DNA from: Peronospora farinosa
Lineage: Eukaryota; Oomycota; Peronosporomycetes; Peronosporales; Peronosporaceae
Direction of reading: 5' to 3'
NCBI GenBank assembly: GCA_947646735.1
Contig: CANTFK010000362.1
Coordinates: 1 to 64,000 of the forward strand
DNA length: 64,000 nt
The position numbers were made by a program, and so were the translations under genes. Below are positions 22,278 through 33,840 of this stretch, piece by piece; the stretch's first letter is position 1, and each line of letters opens with the position of its first letter. Under the pieces are notes generated by a model. That model did no database searches. It saw only the letters and a program-made list of their open reading frames with translations, and had not been told where the DNA came from.

Positions 22278-25200
22278 TTAGTACTGTTGACGCAGAGTGC
22301 TCACACTGCTGGCAGTCGTGCTAGTACTGTAGGGAGGTTGTTGGTAGTCTTTCTCTTCTTCTTGGGTTGTTGTGCCGGAACTGCCGACTGTTGTAGTGAA
22401 CGTCGTGTTCCGGACAACTGTGGTCACCTTTGTGTACCGCGACGGAATCGTGACGAAATACTTGTTCATGGCCAGGCAAAAACGTTTGCGGTAGTGCTTT
22501 GGATTCAGCACGGTAATTTCTCCTTCCTCTTGAATTAGCCGCTTACCGGCATGTTCCATCATCTTCATGAAGTCGTACTTGTGAATGTAATCGATAATGC
22601 ACGCTACCAGCTCCTGTTTTTTTACATCGTAGCCCACCAGCATTGAATAATCGGTTGCTTGGACAGATGCCAAGAAGGTTGTATCGTTTATGATCGCGGA
22701 CAGAAGTAATGATAACGCAGATTCCTGTAGAGGTAACGGAATACCACCGGCCAACTCCACGAAATTGCGATCCCACAAAACAGAGCGGCTATCTCCGAGC
22801 TGACCCTCTTTGTAACGTCCTTCCATCTTGCCTTTTAGATCGAAAGAAAAGTCAACTTCGCGCCCATACATCAAATTCTCCATCACGATTACACACATGC
22901 GCACGTTTTGATCGCTGTCACCACTTTGGATTGTGTTTGAGATAGATACCTTGTAAATACCAAGCACTTTAGAGAGCATTGATGACAAGTCGTTTTCGAA
23001 GGTCTTTGCCATGTAGCAAAAGTACTCGTTTGCCATGCTCAGAAACATCTGCAGCTCAATTTCTGGAATGGCTTTTGCGATGAAGCGTTCGTCGCGTGTC
23101 TTCAGAAAACCAGCACCTGACTTACCGCCAGCAGCATTCCACTGCTGACAGTTGCAAAGAGATTCTACGTAGTTTCGGTCACCTCCATAATACAGCTTTC
23201 GGAGCGCGTGAAATTGCATGGCGTAGTACGATTTGCAGCTAAAGCGCACAGCCGATTGAAACTGATTCTCATCAACAAAACTGTGACCGACGTTATTTCG
23301 CGTGGCTGAGCGCAAAATGCACAGCATACTCCTGATCTCTTCGGACTGGCCGCAATTGGCCACTGACGGAACGCCATTCTCAGCAACTTTTGCCTCAACC
23401 GTGTATCGGAAAGCTTCTTTCCGCATGTTATCGTTGATGCAACGGCTGTATTCGTTTGAAAAAAGAGAGTACGCCACCACCGAAGTCGGCTGCTTTGCGT
23501 TAACCAAAACTGGGGCCTTATTTGCCCCCATCGGCAAGCTAGGGTGCCACTCGAGCAATCTTTTAGGCAGTGCTAAGTATCCTAAGCCGTCAGGCTTCTT
23601 CGCTTGCTGCGTCAGACGAAAATTCTCAAGTGCTTTCCTGGACGTAAGAGCTCCCATGGTGGAGGAGGAAGCGTGACCAGGAACACCAGACATTGACAGT
23701 GTTTTTCCAAATACTGGTGTCACTGACGTATACGGCTCCGTTTCTGCCATGAAATCGATCGGAAACGAATGACTAGATTCGTCATAATGATCGTAGCCTT
23801 CATCCGACTCCCATGGCTCCGATTGATGCGTGCCAGTAGTTCCATTCTGCCGCAACGTGTTCGCAACTTCGTTGGCGACCTGCGCCGTTCCTCCTGCTGG
23901 CGAGGCATTGTTTGCTGCAGCCAAACTACGCGCAAAGCTCGCGAGATGTGCCAAGTTACCAGGCTCCTGAAAATTCATGTTCACTGGCGTTGTCCCCAGA
24001 GCACTAGGAGCAGATATGTCGCTGTACCGGTCGCTGCATTCTGCCTGCTGTGCGAGCTGATCAAACCAAGCTTTAGGGAGGGCACTCTTTGGACTATCGA
24101 TGTGATTTACCATTGTTGGTTTTACCGTAGCCTGAACGGTACGTGTAATACGCAAACTCCAACCAACGGCGTACTCGTAAATTTCCCGAAAGTGAGCGTT
24201 GTATGCAAATACATCTTGCGGTGGGTTTGACCCAATTTTTGCACCGAAGCAGGAATACCATTGCTGAACCTCATTCCGCAAGATCTTTAAGTTCTGCTTC
24301 GCGTGAAGTGGCGTAACCAGATCTTCCATCGACTCGGCGACTTTCGAAGTTGTTACCCCGTACACTTCGCGAACGAGATCGCAGAGGTCATGAATAGCCT
24401 CAAGTTGAACTTGGTGATCAATGTGATCCTGCCAGAGCGCCGGTTGTAATGCGACGTGGAGAACAGGCTCAAGAGGCTCGACATGTACACTTGCAACTCG
24501 TCCGTGACGCGAAAAATAGTGCACCAATGACGCATCTCGCGACCCGCTCACACCACCTAAGTGGGGAAAACGGACGCAGTCAATGCCCATAGCCTTTCCA
24601 TAGAACATGTCCTCCAAAAATTTACCAAACGAATAATTCCACGCGTCCCTCGGTATTACCGAATACGTTGAGGACAAAAAGGCAGAAGCGTTCCCACCAC
24701 TTATATTGCGTGACCACATCAGCACTTCATCCGATCGAATCTGCTGCAGGATGGAACGATAGCTGAATTCCCGAAGAAACTCTGCTGGAGGTTGCTGATC
24801 ACTGGTGTCCTTAAACTCATTCAAATCTTTTACCCGTATGATAACGCGGCCGGTATCGTGGGAAAAAGACAGCTTTGACGTTGCAAACGCGCGCTTGAAC
24901 TCAGCCTTGCTATTTGCAAAGCAGAAATTATCCAGGAATTGGCCAACCGACATATCGTTTGAACTGTAAAAGTCGATGCACATCATTTCAGCTTTCGATG
25001 CCGTTTTCCCCTCCAATGAACTCCAACAGGTAGAGAACAGAATACGGTCCCTCAGCGCGCTAGATGATTTCGCTCCGCAAGTACACCAATTGAGATGGCC
25101 CGGCTGCACAACACTTGCAGTTGCCAAGGCACTGTCATCGTCTTTCGCCCCATGAACCACCCGAAGAGAACTAATATTGTTAAACCGTGTGTGAGCCTTG

Positions 25201-28016
25201 CACCATTTACACATAGCCTGTGTTTCCTTCAGGGCAGCACGCATTGATAGTGAATTAGACTTGAGCGAGATGTACAGGGATGTTGACGACTTGGCAAACC
25301 ATTCCTCTGCAACAGAACGCTCTTGCTTTCGTCTAGGGGGAATGTATCCGTAAGATGCCAACATAGACCGCTGCAGCCGCATGTTATACGCGCAGCGGAT
25401 GATTGCAGTTAGCACATTCGTGATGTCCGTGAAAACATCAGGTGTTCCTCCGCGTAGGCACAAAGTGCACCCCTTTGACATGATACCCCCTTCAAAAACA
25501 ATATTCTGGCGCTGTGTTCGTTTTCGCCGCTGCCGAGAAATACCAGATCCTTCTACCGCTTCGTAGAGCCCGTCAGCATTCGATCTAAACGCAATCTTTT
25601 TTGCACTTTTCGGCTCTTGGTCGCTCAGCAATACGTAAAATCGCTTGCAAGTGCCAATTACCCCAGCATCGGACATTTTGTCAATGTGATCGTACGACGT
25701 CAGTACGGACGCGCCGGTGCAGCGAGCAATTCGTTGCAAGTCGATCAAGCGGACGTTTTTTACGACTGCTACATTGCCTTTGTAAAGCAGCTCCTCTGCA
25801 ACTCGGTGCACATGACCTTCGAACATGACGATATCAGGGCTAAAAGTCATAATCTTCTCCGTAACGATATGCATATATTCCACTTCTTGGCCAGCGACGC
25901 CCTCCAACGACGAAATTACGTCCTTCTTACGCTGGTAGTCTAACACTGAAGCAATCAGTAGAATGCGCGGGTTTAGAATATCACTTCTCATTCCTTTGCG
26001 AGCCAAACTTTTGTGAACGAGGACGCCATCAATGAAAAAACTATCTTGCACACGTCCACCATCCAAACATTGGACACGGACATACTGCATAATGTCCAGC
26101 AAATCACCTTCGTCGGGCTCGCACGAGACAGTGAGCGCAGCTCGATGGGCAAACAAGTTAATAATTTGCATCCACCGATGCTGCTCGATCATTAAGAGAT
26201 GCGATACTGCCGGAGAGCTGTCTAGCAAATGGAAAATGCGCTCTTCAATGCGGTCACGAGAATCTTTTGACATTCGTTCCACAGCTGTTTCTATTCTAAT
26301 AACGTGCTCAGAATCGTCTAATTCGTTGCGAATATCCTTGGACAAGCCAACCATGGCTAGAATGCCGATATCTTTCGTTTTGACGCGTTTTTCAGGGCCA
26401 AATGGGTTCCACTGAACAGCGTTTCCAAAGCGCGCAGTATCGAATGACACTGACAGGGTCTTGGGCCGCGTCGTTAGAGTAGTCGAAGTGGGAGGGAACG
26501 TTCCTGCAAGCCGTGCTTGCGCATTTGACTCTGAGACGAGACGCTTAAACTCTGCGTCACTCCAGCGATGATTGCTCGGGTTAACTAGATCTGCCTGGCT
26601 ATTTGAGCGCTTCAGTTTCCGGGATGCGTGCTGTGCATCCTTTCGTTCAAGCAAGAGTTGCGGATCGCTGAATGTCCTTAGTCTGCGCGCAGTTCCATGA
26701 CCAGTTTGCTTCACCTCTTTTGTCAGTTCATGCAGATGCGGCTGATGAGCCAGATGTTGCGCGCTTGCAACAATTTGAACCTTGGGGAACATACTAAATA
26801 GCAATGGTGGCCTCGACTTTTCAGGCTGTTCACTGACCCGTATATCGTCATTTATTTCATCTTTTCCAAACAATTCCGATTTATCCAATTGCTTCAAGCT
26901 AGACGCGTCGGACGTCGTGCGTTTTATAGCTTCAGCAAGATGCTGCGGCATAAGTAGCAGCGTATGGACAGGTGGAGAATTCACCGATTTCTGCGAATCT
27001 TCCTCGAAGTTAGCACCTGTTAGTTTCATTTGCAATCCTTCTCGTAACTGTCGGTGACAACTATGACAGACCAATTGTTTCCTCAATCGTTCAATTGACT
27101 CGTCTACTTTGTTTACTCCAAACGACTGTGGCAACCTGGCACAACAGTTTGCACAGAATATTTGCCCACAAGATCGGCAATGATGTCTTCGTCGAAAGAA
27201 CGTAAACAATCGTTCACACTCGTAACACGCTTTACTGGACCTGTCCGACATCCAAAAGTGTTTAAATGACCTCGACCTTTCCCGTCCATGAAGGAGAAGC
27301 GTTGGAGAAGTCTGTTCCTGAGTCTGCATAGGCTCCTGAATCGTATCTGCTTCATAGCCATCTTGAAACTGCTTCACGCCAGGCAAATGCTGACCCTGTG
27401 GTGATGGAAACTGCGTGAGTGCAAACAAGTTGCGATCCACGTTCATCTCGTGCTCTCTCTGAGCCAAATCAATCTCAATAAAATCTCCAATTGCTGGCAC
27501 TTCAATCAATGGACTATCACTCTTGTCTTCTGTACAACTCAGTGCACGCTGAATCACCCTTAGCACCCGCTGTAGACTCACTCCACGCATCGAACGGCCA
27601 TTAATAGCCACTACGAGAGCCGCTGGATGAATGCCCAATGCCTCTGCGTCACTACCAGGCAGCACAAAGTTCACACAGACGCGAAAATCCCGTCGTGACG
27701 ACGCTACTAACTGCATGCCCAGCAGGACGTCCATGGAGCTCAACATGTGACCCACACACTCACCTGTACGTAATCTATTCACACGAAGCGTAGCAATTTT
27801 TTCTACCGAGCGTGTAAACTGATCCAATGACGTGTAACCCGTGCGACTAATGCGTGGGACACGTATGATGGGACCCGAGAGCGTCCTGGGCGCGTTTGAC
27901 GCGTGGGAAAGCGACGACGACGACGACGTTGGACCGATCTTGAGTGACGAAGGAGACTCTGCAGATGCCACACAGGCGCTTGTAAGCTGCCGGAATGCGC
28001 CACAGATCGTCGCCAT
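22278..28016 (-). CDS. PDZ-FYVE-TCP1-PIPK phosphatidylinositol phosphate kinase (PIKfyve/Fab1-like)
   Basis: Single open frame of about 1,912 aa if started at MATICGAF (28,016). The frame stays open to an ATG at 28,133, adding 39 unconvincing residues. Order: PDZ-like fold about residues 99-156 (GSDAEALGIHPAALVVAING). FYVE zinc finger about 255-320, with WMSD, RRRHHCR and CXXC pairs, expected to bind PtdIns3P on endosomes. Cpn60/TCP1 domain about 575-810. Cys-rich region about 940-1,020. C-terminal PIP kinase about 1,640-1,860 with FIAKAI (ATP lysine), VIVMENLMYGR, FDLKGKMEGR, DYSMLVGYD and IIDYIHKYD. Fab1/PIKfyve makes PtdIns(3,5)P2. The active-site motifs look intact. The PDZ is not part of animal or yeast Fab1. 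Confidence 0.88.
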   Translation of the reverse strand: MATICGAFRQLTSACVASAESPSSLKIGPTSSSSSLSHASNAPRTLSGPIIRVPRISRTGYTSLDQFTRSVEKIATLRVNRLRTGECVGHMLSSMDVLLGMQLVASSRRDFRVCVNFVLPGSDAEALGIHPAALVVAINGRSMRGVSLQRVLRVIQRALSCTEDKSDSPLIEVPAIGDFIEIDLAQREHEMNVDRNLFALTQFPSPQGQHLPGVKQFQDGYEADTIQEPMQTQEQTSPTLLLHGRERSRSFKHFWMSDRSSKACYECERLFTFFRRRHHCRSCGQIFCANCCARLPQSFGVNKVDESIERLRKQLVCHSCHRQLREGLQMKLTGANFEEDSQKSVNSPPVHTLLLMPQHLAEAIKRTTSDASSLKQLDKSELFGKDEINDDIRVSEQPEKSRPPLLFSMFPKVQIVASAQHLAHQPHLHELTKEVKQTGHGTARRLRTFSDPQLLLERKDAQHASRKLKRSNSQADLVNPSNHRWSDAEFKRLVSESNAQARLAGTFPPTSTTLTTRPKTLSVSFDTARFGNAVQWNPFGPEKRVKTKDIGILAMVGLSKDIRNELDDSEHVIRIETAVERMSKDSRDRIEERIFHLLDSSPAVSHLLMIEQHRWMQIINLFAHRAALTVSCEPDEGDLLDIMQYVRVQCLDGGRVQDSFFIDGVLVHKSLARKGMRSDILNPRILLIASVLDYQRKKDVISSLEGVAGQEVEYMHIVTEKIMTFSPDIVMFEGHVHRVAEELLYKGNVAVVKNVRLIDLQRIARCTGASVLTSYDHIDKMSDAGVIGTCKRFYVLLSDQEPKSAKKIAFRSNADGLYEAVEGSGISRQRRKRTQRQNIVFEGGIMSKGCTLCLRGGTPDVFTDITNVLTAIIRCAYNMRLQRSMLASYGYIPPRRKQERSVAEEWFAKSSTSLYISLKSNSLSMRAALKETQAMCKWCKAHTRFNNISSLRVVHGAKDDDSALATASVVQPGHLNWCTCGAKSSSALRDRILFSTCWSSLEGKTASKAEMMCIDFYSSNDMSVGQFLDNFCFANSKAEFKRAFATSKLSFSHDTGRVIIRVKDLNEFKDTSDQQPPAEFLREFSYRSILQQIRSDEVLMWSRNISGGNASAFLSSTYSVIPRDAWNYSFGKFLEDMFYGKAMGIDCVRFPHLGGVSGSRDASLVHYFSRHGRVASVHVEPLEPVLHVALQPALWQDHIDHQVQLEAIHDLCDLVREVYGVTTSKVAESMEDLVTPLHAKQNLKILRNEVQQWYSCFGAKIGSNPPQDVFAYNAHFREIYEYAVGWSLRITRTVQATVKPTMVNHIDSPKSALPKAWFDQLAQQAECSDRYSDISAPSALGTTPVNMNFQEPGNLAHLASFARSLAAANNASPAGGTAQVANEVANTLRQNGTTGTHQSEPWESDEGYDHYDESSHSFPIDFMAETEPYTSVTPVFGKTLSMSGVPGHASSSTMGALTSRKALENFRLTQQAKKPDGLGYLALPKRLLEWHPSLPMGANKAPVLVNAKQPTSVVAYSLFSNEYSRCINDNMRKEAFRYTVEAKVAENGVPSVANCGQSEEIRSMLCILRSATRNNVGHSFVDENQFQSAVRFSCKSYYAMQFHALRKLYYGGDRNYVESLCNCQQWNAAGGKSGAGFLKTRDERFIAKAIPEIELQMFLSMANEYFCYMAKTFENDLSSMLSKVLGIYKVSISNTIQSGDSDQNVRMCVIVMENLMYGREVDFSFDLKGKMEGRYKEGQLGDSRSVLWDRNFVELAGGIPLPLQESALSLLLSAIINDTTFLASVQATDYSMLVGYDVKKQELVACIIDYIHKYDFMKMMEHAGKRLIQEEGEITVLNPKHYRKRFCLAMNKYFVTIPSRYTKVTTVVRNTTFTTTVGSSGTTTQEEEKDYQQPPYSTSTTASSVSTLRQQY

Positions 28017-28312
28017 GAGACTAGAACTTTTCCCGCTGCGGCAATGGCAACAACACAAAAGAAATTTGACCATCACTCTGTCAAGCGCTCGTTTTTTTGT
28101 ATCACCATTATGGGTGCAGAAAACGGCCATCACGTATTGCCGATGAAACTGGTAGCCACCGATGCCTACCGGTACTTACTTGCCTCATTCAGAAAAGGTA
28201 CGGATAACAAAGCTCTATTTATACTTAATGTCGAATGGGTGGGTTGCTTGCTACAGCTGCAGTCTGTACAAAACGAGCACTACACCAAAATTTAAGATGC
28301 ATCGTCTCGTTT

Positions 28313-29014
28313 TTAAGAGGAGCTGACGATCTGCATGACATGGTCGTACACTTTGCGGACGAACATTTCGTCTAGGATGCGATATTCAACCACAAAGGCA
28401 AGCAGCCGCTGCCAGCTCGCGGCCAAAAGTTCGCTCACTTCTAGTACCACGAAGGAGTGGTAATACCGCTGGTACAGGAAGATAAACACGCGAATGAGTC
28501 CATTATACAATCCACGCACGTTTGTGATCTGAGTAGAAATGTTTTCGTCCGTGGAATGTCTGTTGGCATTGGCGCTCAACAAGGTGTGCAAGCGGCGCAT
28601 GAGCTCGTCTACGGCTCGGCCCTCAGCGGTGGGCGTCTTGATGTCCGATAGCATGTCGTACATGATGGACACCTCACTGTAGAAGTCCGACGCCATTTCC
28701 TCAGCTAGACTCACGGCCTCGGGCGGCGAGACAGCTGACGGCTCGACAAAAAAGTCAACAAACTGCATTAGGGTCGCGAGCGGCGGCGCGGTTGTAGACG
28801 TGGGTGTGATCAGTGTTGATTGGATGTAGGTGCTACTGCTGGTCGAAACATTGGCATTGCGCACCACGACGGGCTTAGTGAATGATGAGGCGTTGCGGCC
28901 GCAGAGGCGCTTGTGCACCATCGCGTAGTCCTGGTGCGGCCTGCATGCAACGATGCTGCGATCGCTGTTTAGACACGGGAGGGAGGGAAAGCTCGGGGAT
29001 CGCTCACGCTTCAT
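28313..29014 (-). CDS. Hypothetical protein, possibly divergent Mob1/phocein-like
   Basis: Open frame of 233 aa with an ATG start. The last 65 residues (LIRVFIFLYQRYYHSFVVLE, LLAASWQRLLAFVVEYRILD) resemble the C-terminal helices of Mob1 proteins (RLFRVYAHIYH..., HFIFFVQEFNLID). ASDFYSEVSIMYDMLSDI resembles their DFFNQINMLYG segment. The Cys2-His2 zinc ligands typical of Mob1 are not visible. If the relation holds it would bind an NDR/LATS-type kinase. The N-terminal 80 residues are low-complexity Ser/Thr-rich. It lies 180-300 bp upstream of the kinase gene on the same strand. The frame looks real; the family call is tentative. Confidence 0.6.
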   Translation of the reverse strand: MKRERSPSFPSLPCLNSDRSIVACRPHQDYAMVHKRLCGRNASSFTKPVVVRNANVSTSSSTYIQSTLITPTSTTAPPLATLMQFVDFFVEPSAVSPPEAVSLAEEMASDFYSEVSIMYDMLSDIKTPTAEGRAVDELMRRLHTLLSANANRHSTDENISTQITNVRGLYNGLIRVFIFLYQRYYHSFVVLEVSELLAASWQRLLAFVVEYRILDEMFVRKVYDHVMQIVSSS

Positions 29015-30289
29015 GTTACGGAAGGATGGAATTTATTAGTATCACACTGTCAGCTTACTTGCTTTGTCACCGGGCTTGAAGCTTGTTCGAGACGCCGACA
29101 TAAAGAGCGAGACATTAAAAAAGTAGCCAAAACCTAAAGACGGAACGTTCCGAAAGACGTGATTGGACGGCTTCGTCATTTTTGGTGGTGATTAGGTCTC
29201 AAAATTTTCTTGACGATCCTTAAAAATTTCAGTTTGCCCGTGAGTGTAGCTTGCGATGTGTTTGTTTGTGTTGACGGCCATTGCGCCACGCACACGGAGG
29301 TAAAGAAGAACTCCATCAACTTGATCCCCGTACGAGCATTTTTTATGAATGTACTGTAGTGCCAATAAATCGGCAAGCGGCCTATACGGTGCTAGTATTG
29401 AGAATAGGGAGTTGGCAGACAGTAGTGTATCACTGACTAATCAAGATCCGATCATTGTTGTCAGATCTTTTATTTCTTGTAAGACCACGCATAAGGCGTC
29501 AGAGAATAAAGTTTGCAAAATAAAGTGACGATGAGCATCATAAACCGTTATCTAACATGCCTTTTGCGAGGCGACTAAACCTCTTTCAGAGTAGCTGATT
29601 GAAAATTATCATTTGCTCAAATCAAATATTAACTAGAAAACATACACGAACATGCAGGAGCTAGAATGGGAAATGGAGCTAGTTAACAAAGTAACAAATA
29701 AACAAACGACTGGCTATCGATGCTCGTCGATGATTTGTCCATTTCGAAAGGGTAATTACCATTTCCAGTAAAATCCCTTAAAAGCTGAAGCATGTGGCGA
29801 TAGCGCACCAATGACCAATGATGGGCTAGACGTACGCTTGTTAAAGTAGGAACATTGGTGCGGACACGGTCTGCTGTGCCAGTGCGAATGGCATTAGCCT
29901 GGTGATCCGCTCAGAAGCCCTATGAGATGTTTAATGGACCGCTGCTTGCCCGATAACATTACACGACCTTGTGGCGATCCCAGCACATTGTGCACGAGAG
30001 CGTATCTGAAAAACCCTAAGTCCACATCTGATTACAACCTGCAAAATGTGAATTACGTAGTGCGGTACGGATGAGCCGTCGCATTAGCTCGAGCCTTAAA
30101 TTAATAACTCAGACACTTGAGGGTAAAGAAGGGATGCTCCGAGACTAATTTTGTTTCTTTCAAGATCCCAAAGTCGTGTCCAAGTACTACAGACAAGCAC
30201 CTCATACGGTACACGACACGACACACATGACATGAGCATGGACGTGGACAGAATGCGCGTGTTAAGACCTTGCAAAGCAGAGTGATTGG
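29015..30289. other. Intergenic, no gene recognised
   Basis: A+T-richer sequence with no convincing frame, no retroelement motif and no structured RNA recognised. The right part is the upstream region of the ankyrin-like relic. Confidence 0.5.
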
Positions 30290-30830
30290 AGAGAGGTGCT
30301 CTTGCTTGTGGCGCTAAACCCGACGCTTGCGCAGGCTCAGGACGACTTCAGTATATTGCCGCTGCAATGGGTCTGTACAGTGCTATCAGTGGACTTCGTC
30401 GTCGTCTTGACGCTCACACGGGCATTTCTAGGTGCATGCCAACTGTAAAATTTCTTGGGCATGCTGCCACTGCATGTGGCCATCAAGGCGAAGGCACATG
30501 ATCTGCCGGTCAGCGCACTACTAGACGTGTACTCGCAGGCGGCGCTAGCAAAGGACGTACAATAGACGCTACTCCGTTGACTTAGCCATTGCCAACATCC
30601 TACTATCGATCTCATCTGCAGGCCGACTCGCAAGCGCTGTATTACGCCTCCAAGCTGCAGATGTTGTCCATGGACGGCCAGACGAGTGTGGGCAGTAGCG
30701 ATCTCAACCAGAGTGAGGAAGACGTTTTTTTGAAGGCCTCAACCATCTTTTTCTCGTCATCTAGTCCACAATCGCTAGGCCGGAAACCGTTCGCGGCACT
30801 CTTTCACCATAAATCCTGTGAATTTAAGAA
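30290..30830 (+). pseudogene. Ankyrin-like repeat protein relic
   Basis: One plus frame reads ALNPTLAQAQDDFSILPLQW, and then, after a stop, LGMLPLHVAIKAKAHDLPVS and ALLDVYSQAALAKDVQ before another stop. A different frame continues QALYYASKLQMLSMDGQ. LPLHVAIKAKA...LL..Y resembles ankyrin repeat units. Stops and frame changes suggest a dead gene, although unrecognised introns cannot be excluded. No start codon was identified. Confidence 0.4.
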
Positions 30831-31022
30831 CTTTTTCTTTGCAGCTATAGGACCTACTTTCACAATTACACCAAGTGATGCTATGACGATTCAAGGCGTC
30901 AGATTACGTGGAACAGTATATTATGGAAAAATTATGTGGTATACAACAAGTACAAATCGTATTTAACGCTGACGAAAAATCTTGTAGCCATTTTTAATTA
31001 CGCTGTACGACCTTGGCTCAAG

Positions 31023-33404
31023 ATGATGACTTCCGCGGTGTCGCAGTCACTTCAAGAGAAGCAGCGAGGTCCGTGCCGCTGTCATTAGGGACATGCTATT
31101 AGTCACATTGCATCTTTTCTTTTTCACCTCTTCCTTTCCTTAACAGTCTCTACTTCCCTATAGAAAACTTGCTGCGCATGCTGGACTTTAACTCGGAGAG
31201 CACTGGCGGCTTTGCAGATGCAGTCCTGGACTCCGTGTGCGTTTACTATGCATATCAAAGTATAGAGATAGTGCATTTCTTACTAAATTGTGTGTACCTA
31301 TGAAGTGATCGCTGGGGCGACCAGTGGAAGGTTCTGATCTACGACAAATTCTGTCGCGACATTATCTCGCCCATCCTCAAACTGCATGAGCTTCGCAAAA
31401 AGGGTGTTACGCTGCATATGCGTCTGGATACGGAGCGTGACGCCATTCCTGATGTCCCTGCCATTTATTTCGTGGAACCTACGCACGAGAACTTGACGCA
31501 GATCGTCTCGGACTGTTCAAAGGAATTGTACAGCTCAGCACACCTAAACTTCGCGTATCCGTTGAGTCGTGAGTCACTGGAGTATTTGGCTCGAGCTTCA
31601 GTGGAAGCTGGGTGTACAAGCATGGTATGCGTTGACCTTATTTGGTGATGACAAGTGATGTCGGAGCCTTTTTATCTCATTTTTTACGTATATTTCCTGT
31701 GTGGACCATGTGCAGATTGCCAAAGTGTACGATCAGTACACGAACTTCGTGTCGCTGGAACCAAGTCTCTTTTCGTTAAATCTCCCTGCGAGCTATCGAG
31801 CGTATAACGATCCAAATGTGGCGGATGCGCAAATTGAGCAGTCAATGAGTGTCATTGTCAAGGGGCTTTTTTCCGTCCTTGCTACTTCCGGAAGAATTCC
31901 GGTTATTCGCTGTCCCAATAATGATGGACCATCGAGGATGGTGGCGGAGCAGCTAAGTTCTACTATTCGCGAGCACCTGGTATGGACGTGTTTCTTTACC
32001 TACTTACAGCATAACGTTCTGATCGTCGTTTCGATTCAATTGGTTGAATACAGAATGTGAGAAATGGCGTCTTTGCTGACAATACATCCAGTTTTCAGGT
32101 GCGTAGCTCCCGTGTAAAGTAAAGCTGTTGTATTTGGTGCTTACTATTTTTGTGTTGATCGTTTGTACAGCGCCCGGTGCTGATCATCATGGATCGTAAT
32201 GAGGATATTGCATCGAGTCTGCATCATCCGTCGACGTACCAGGCACTAGTTGATGACATTTTGTCGATTCAGATGAACCGTGTAAAGGTGTCTGTTAAGA
32301 CCTCTGGGGACGACGGCGATAGTGATGGTCGATCGGTGGAACGCATGTACGAATTAGACGTGACGAGTGACAAGTTTTTTGAGACACATGCTGGTAGCCT
32401 GTTCCCGGACGCAATTGATGCAAATGAAAAGGAAATGAAGCTGGTTACGGGGAAAGAAGAAAGGATTCGAGCACAGACAGGAGGGGGCAATGCGTTAATG
32501 AATGGCACAAAGGATCTTGTTGCTGCTGTTGACACTCTGCCGGCTCTCGTGGAAAAGAAGAAAATGCTGGAAGTTCACACAAACATCTTTCACGCGGCAT
32601 TTGAGGGCGTGACGAAGCGCCACATTCCGTCCTATTCTATGCTAGAGCAGAAGCTTATCGATGGCTTGCACGTAGACAAGACTGAGGTGCTGCAGCTATT
32701 GTCAAGCACGGAAATGGGTACATTGGCGGATAAAATGCGGTTGTTAATGATCTACTTCCTGTCGAGTGGTGCTAGTGGCGCCGAAATGGCTGATTTTGAA
32801 AACGCTTACCAGCAATGTGCTGCAGCATCAGAGCAGCCGGAGGCTTATATGCAGGCGTGGAAGTTTCTCCGCAAGCACTCCGCCTTTCAACGACGTGCAA
32901 GTGTCGGAGGCAGCCTGCAGTCCGAGGGTGGTGCTGGCCCTGATGGCGGTGCCAACAATATGAGCAAGTTTAAGGGTCTTGCCCAAGGATTCCTTGCTCA
33001 AGCCGCTGCAAGTTTTAAGAACTTTTTGCCTGAAAACAAAAAGTTGCACGTCACACGAGTCACGGATGCCATTTGTGAGATGAAACCGAACACAGAGGAT
33101 GAAACCTTCTTGTATTTGGACCCGAAGGTACGATCAAGAGTGCGATTGGAGGTGGCTGTAAAGAACTAAGTTTTACATCATGTTTATTTACATTCAGATT
33201 AAGGCCACTGGTGATGTTCCGCGACAGCGCTCTCCTTTCCGTGAGGTGATGGTATTTATGATAGGTGGCGGCAACTACAACGAATATCACAATCTGTTGG
33301 CGTACGCCAAAGAATCACAATCACCACGATCGATATGGTACGGCTGCACAGAGCTGTTGAGTCCAGAGGCGTTCTTGCACCAGCTCGGCTCCATCGGTAC
33401 ATAA
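31023..33404 (+). CDS. SLY1: Sly1 (SCFD1), Sec1/Munc18-family protein, seven exons
   Basis: Exons 31,023-31,068, 31,164-31,236, 31,306-31,624, 31,716-31,979, 32,054-32,098, 32,171-33,127 and 33,198-33,404 give 636 aa, close to yeast Sly1 (666 aa). All introns are GT-AG and 69-95 bp; intron 2 has a TACTAAA-like branch site. Two ATG codons are adjacent, and the first is used here. Sly1 binds the ER/Golgi syntaxins Sed5 and Ufe1 and promotes SNARE assembly in ER-Golgi traffic. Diagnostic blocks are NLLRMLDFNSES, WKVLIYDKFCRDIISPIL, DVPAIYFVEPTHENL, RPVLIIMDRNEDIASSLHH and VMVFMIGGGNYNEYHNL. A 45-nt exon (residues NVRNG...SSFQ) precedes the RPVLIIMDR block. No frame break was found. Confidence 0.9.
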
Positions 33405-33840
33405 GCTTTGAACAACAGTAGAGGCATGAGTATTTTGTTGGAGAGAGTGCGAGGCGCAGAATTTGAACGTAGTCATTTCAAGAACAGAAACAATTATTGT
33501 TTGTTGTTCTAAATGTTCTTACATGTATGATTGGCAGTGGTTGTTGTACGGACGCCAAGTATACCGAACGGGAAAATCTCCTAACTTCGACAAGCCAAAG
33601 GCCTGAAAGGTGAACAAGTGGGCACGACCAGAAGTTCATGCACGTAACATCCTTCTAATGTACGTGAGTACCTTAACAGAGTTAGAAATAAGATATTTTC
33701 TTGCTTAGTTTACAACAGTTCTTGTTTCGGTGTGTAGACTGCTAAATAATAAACCCATACGTGTCATGATCAGACTTAGACGACGAGACGACGACAGTAG
33801 ATGACAGAAAACTGCGGAGTGTAGTGGAGGATACCTTGAT

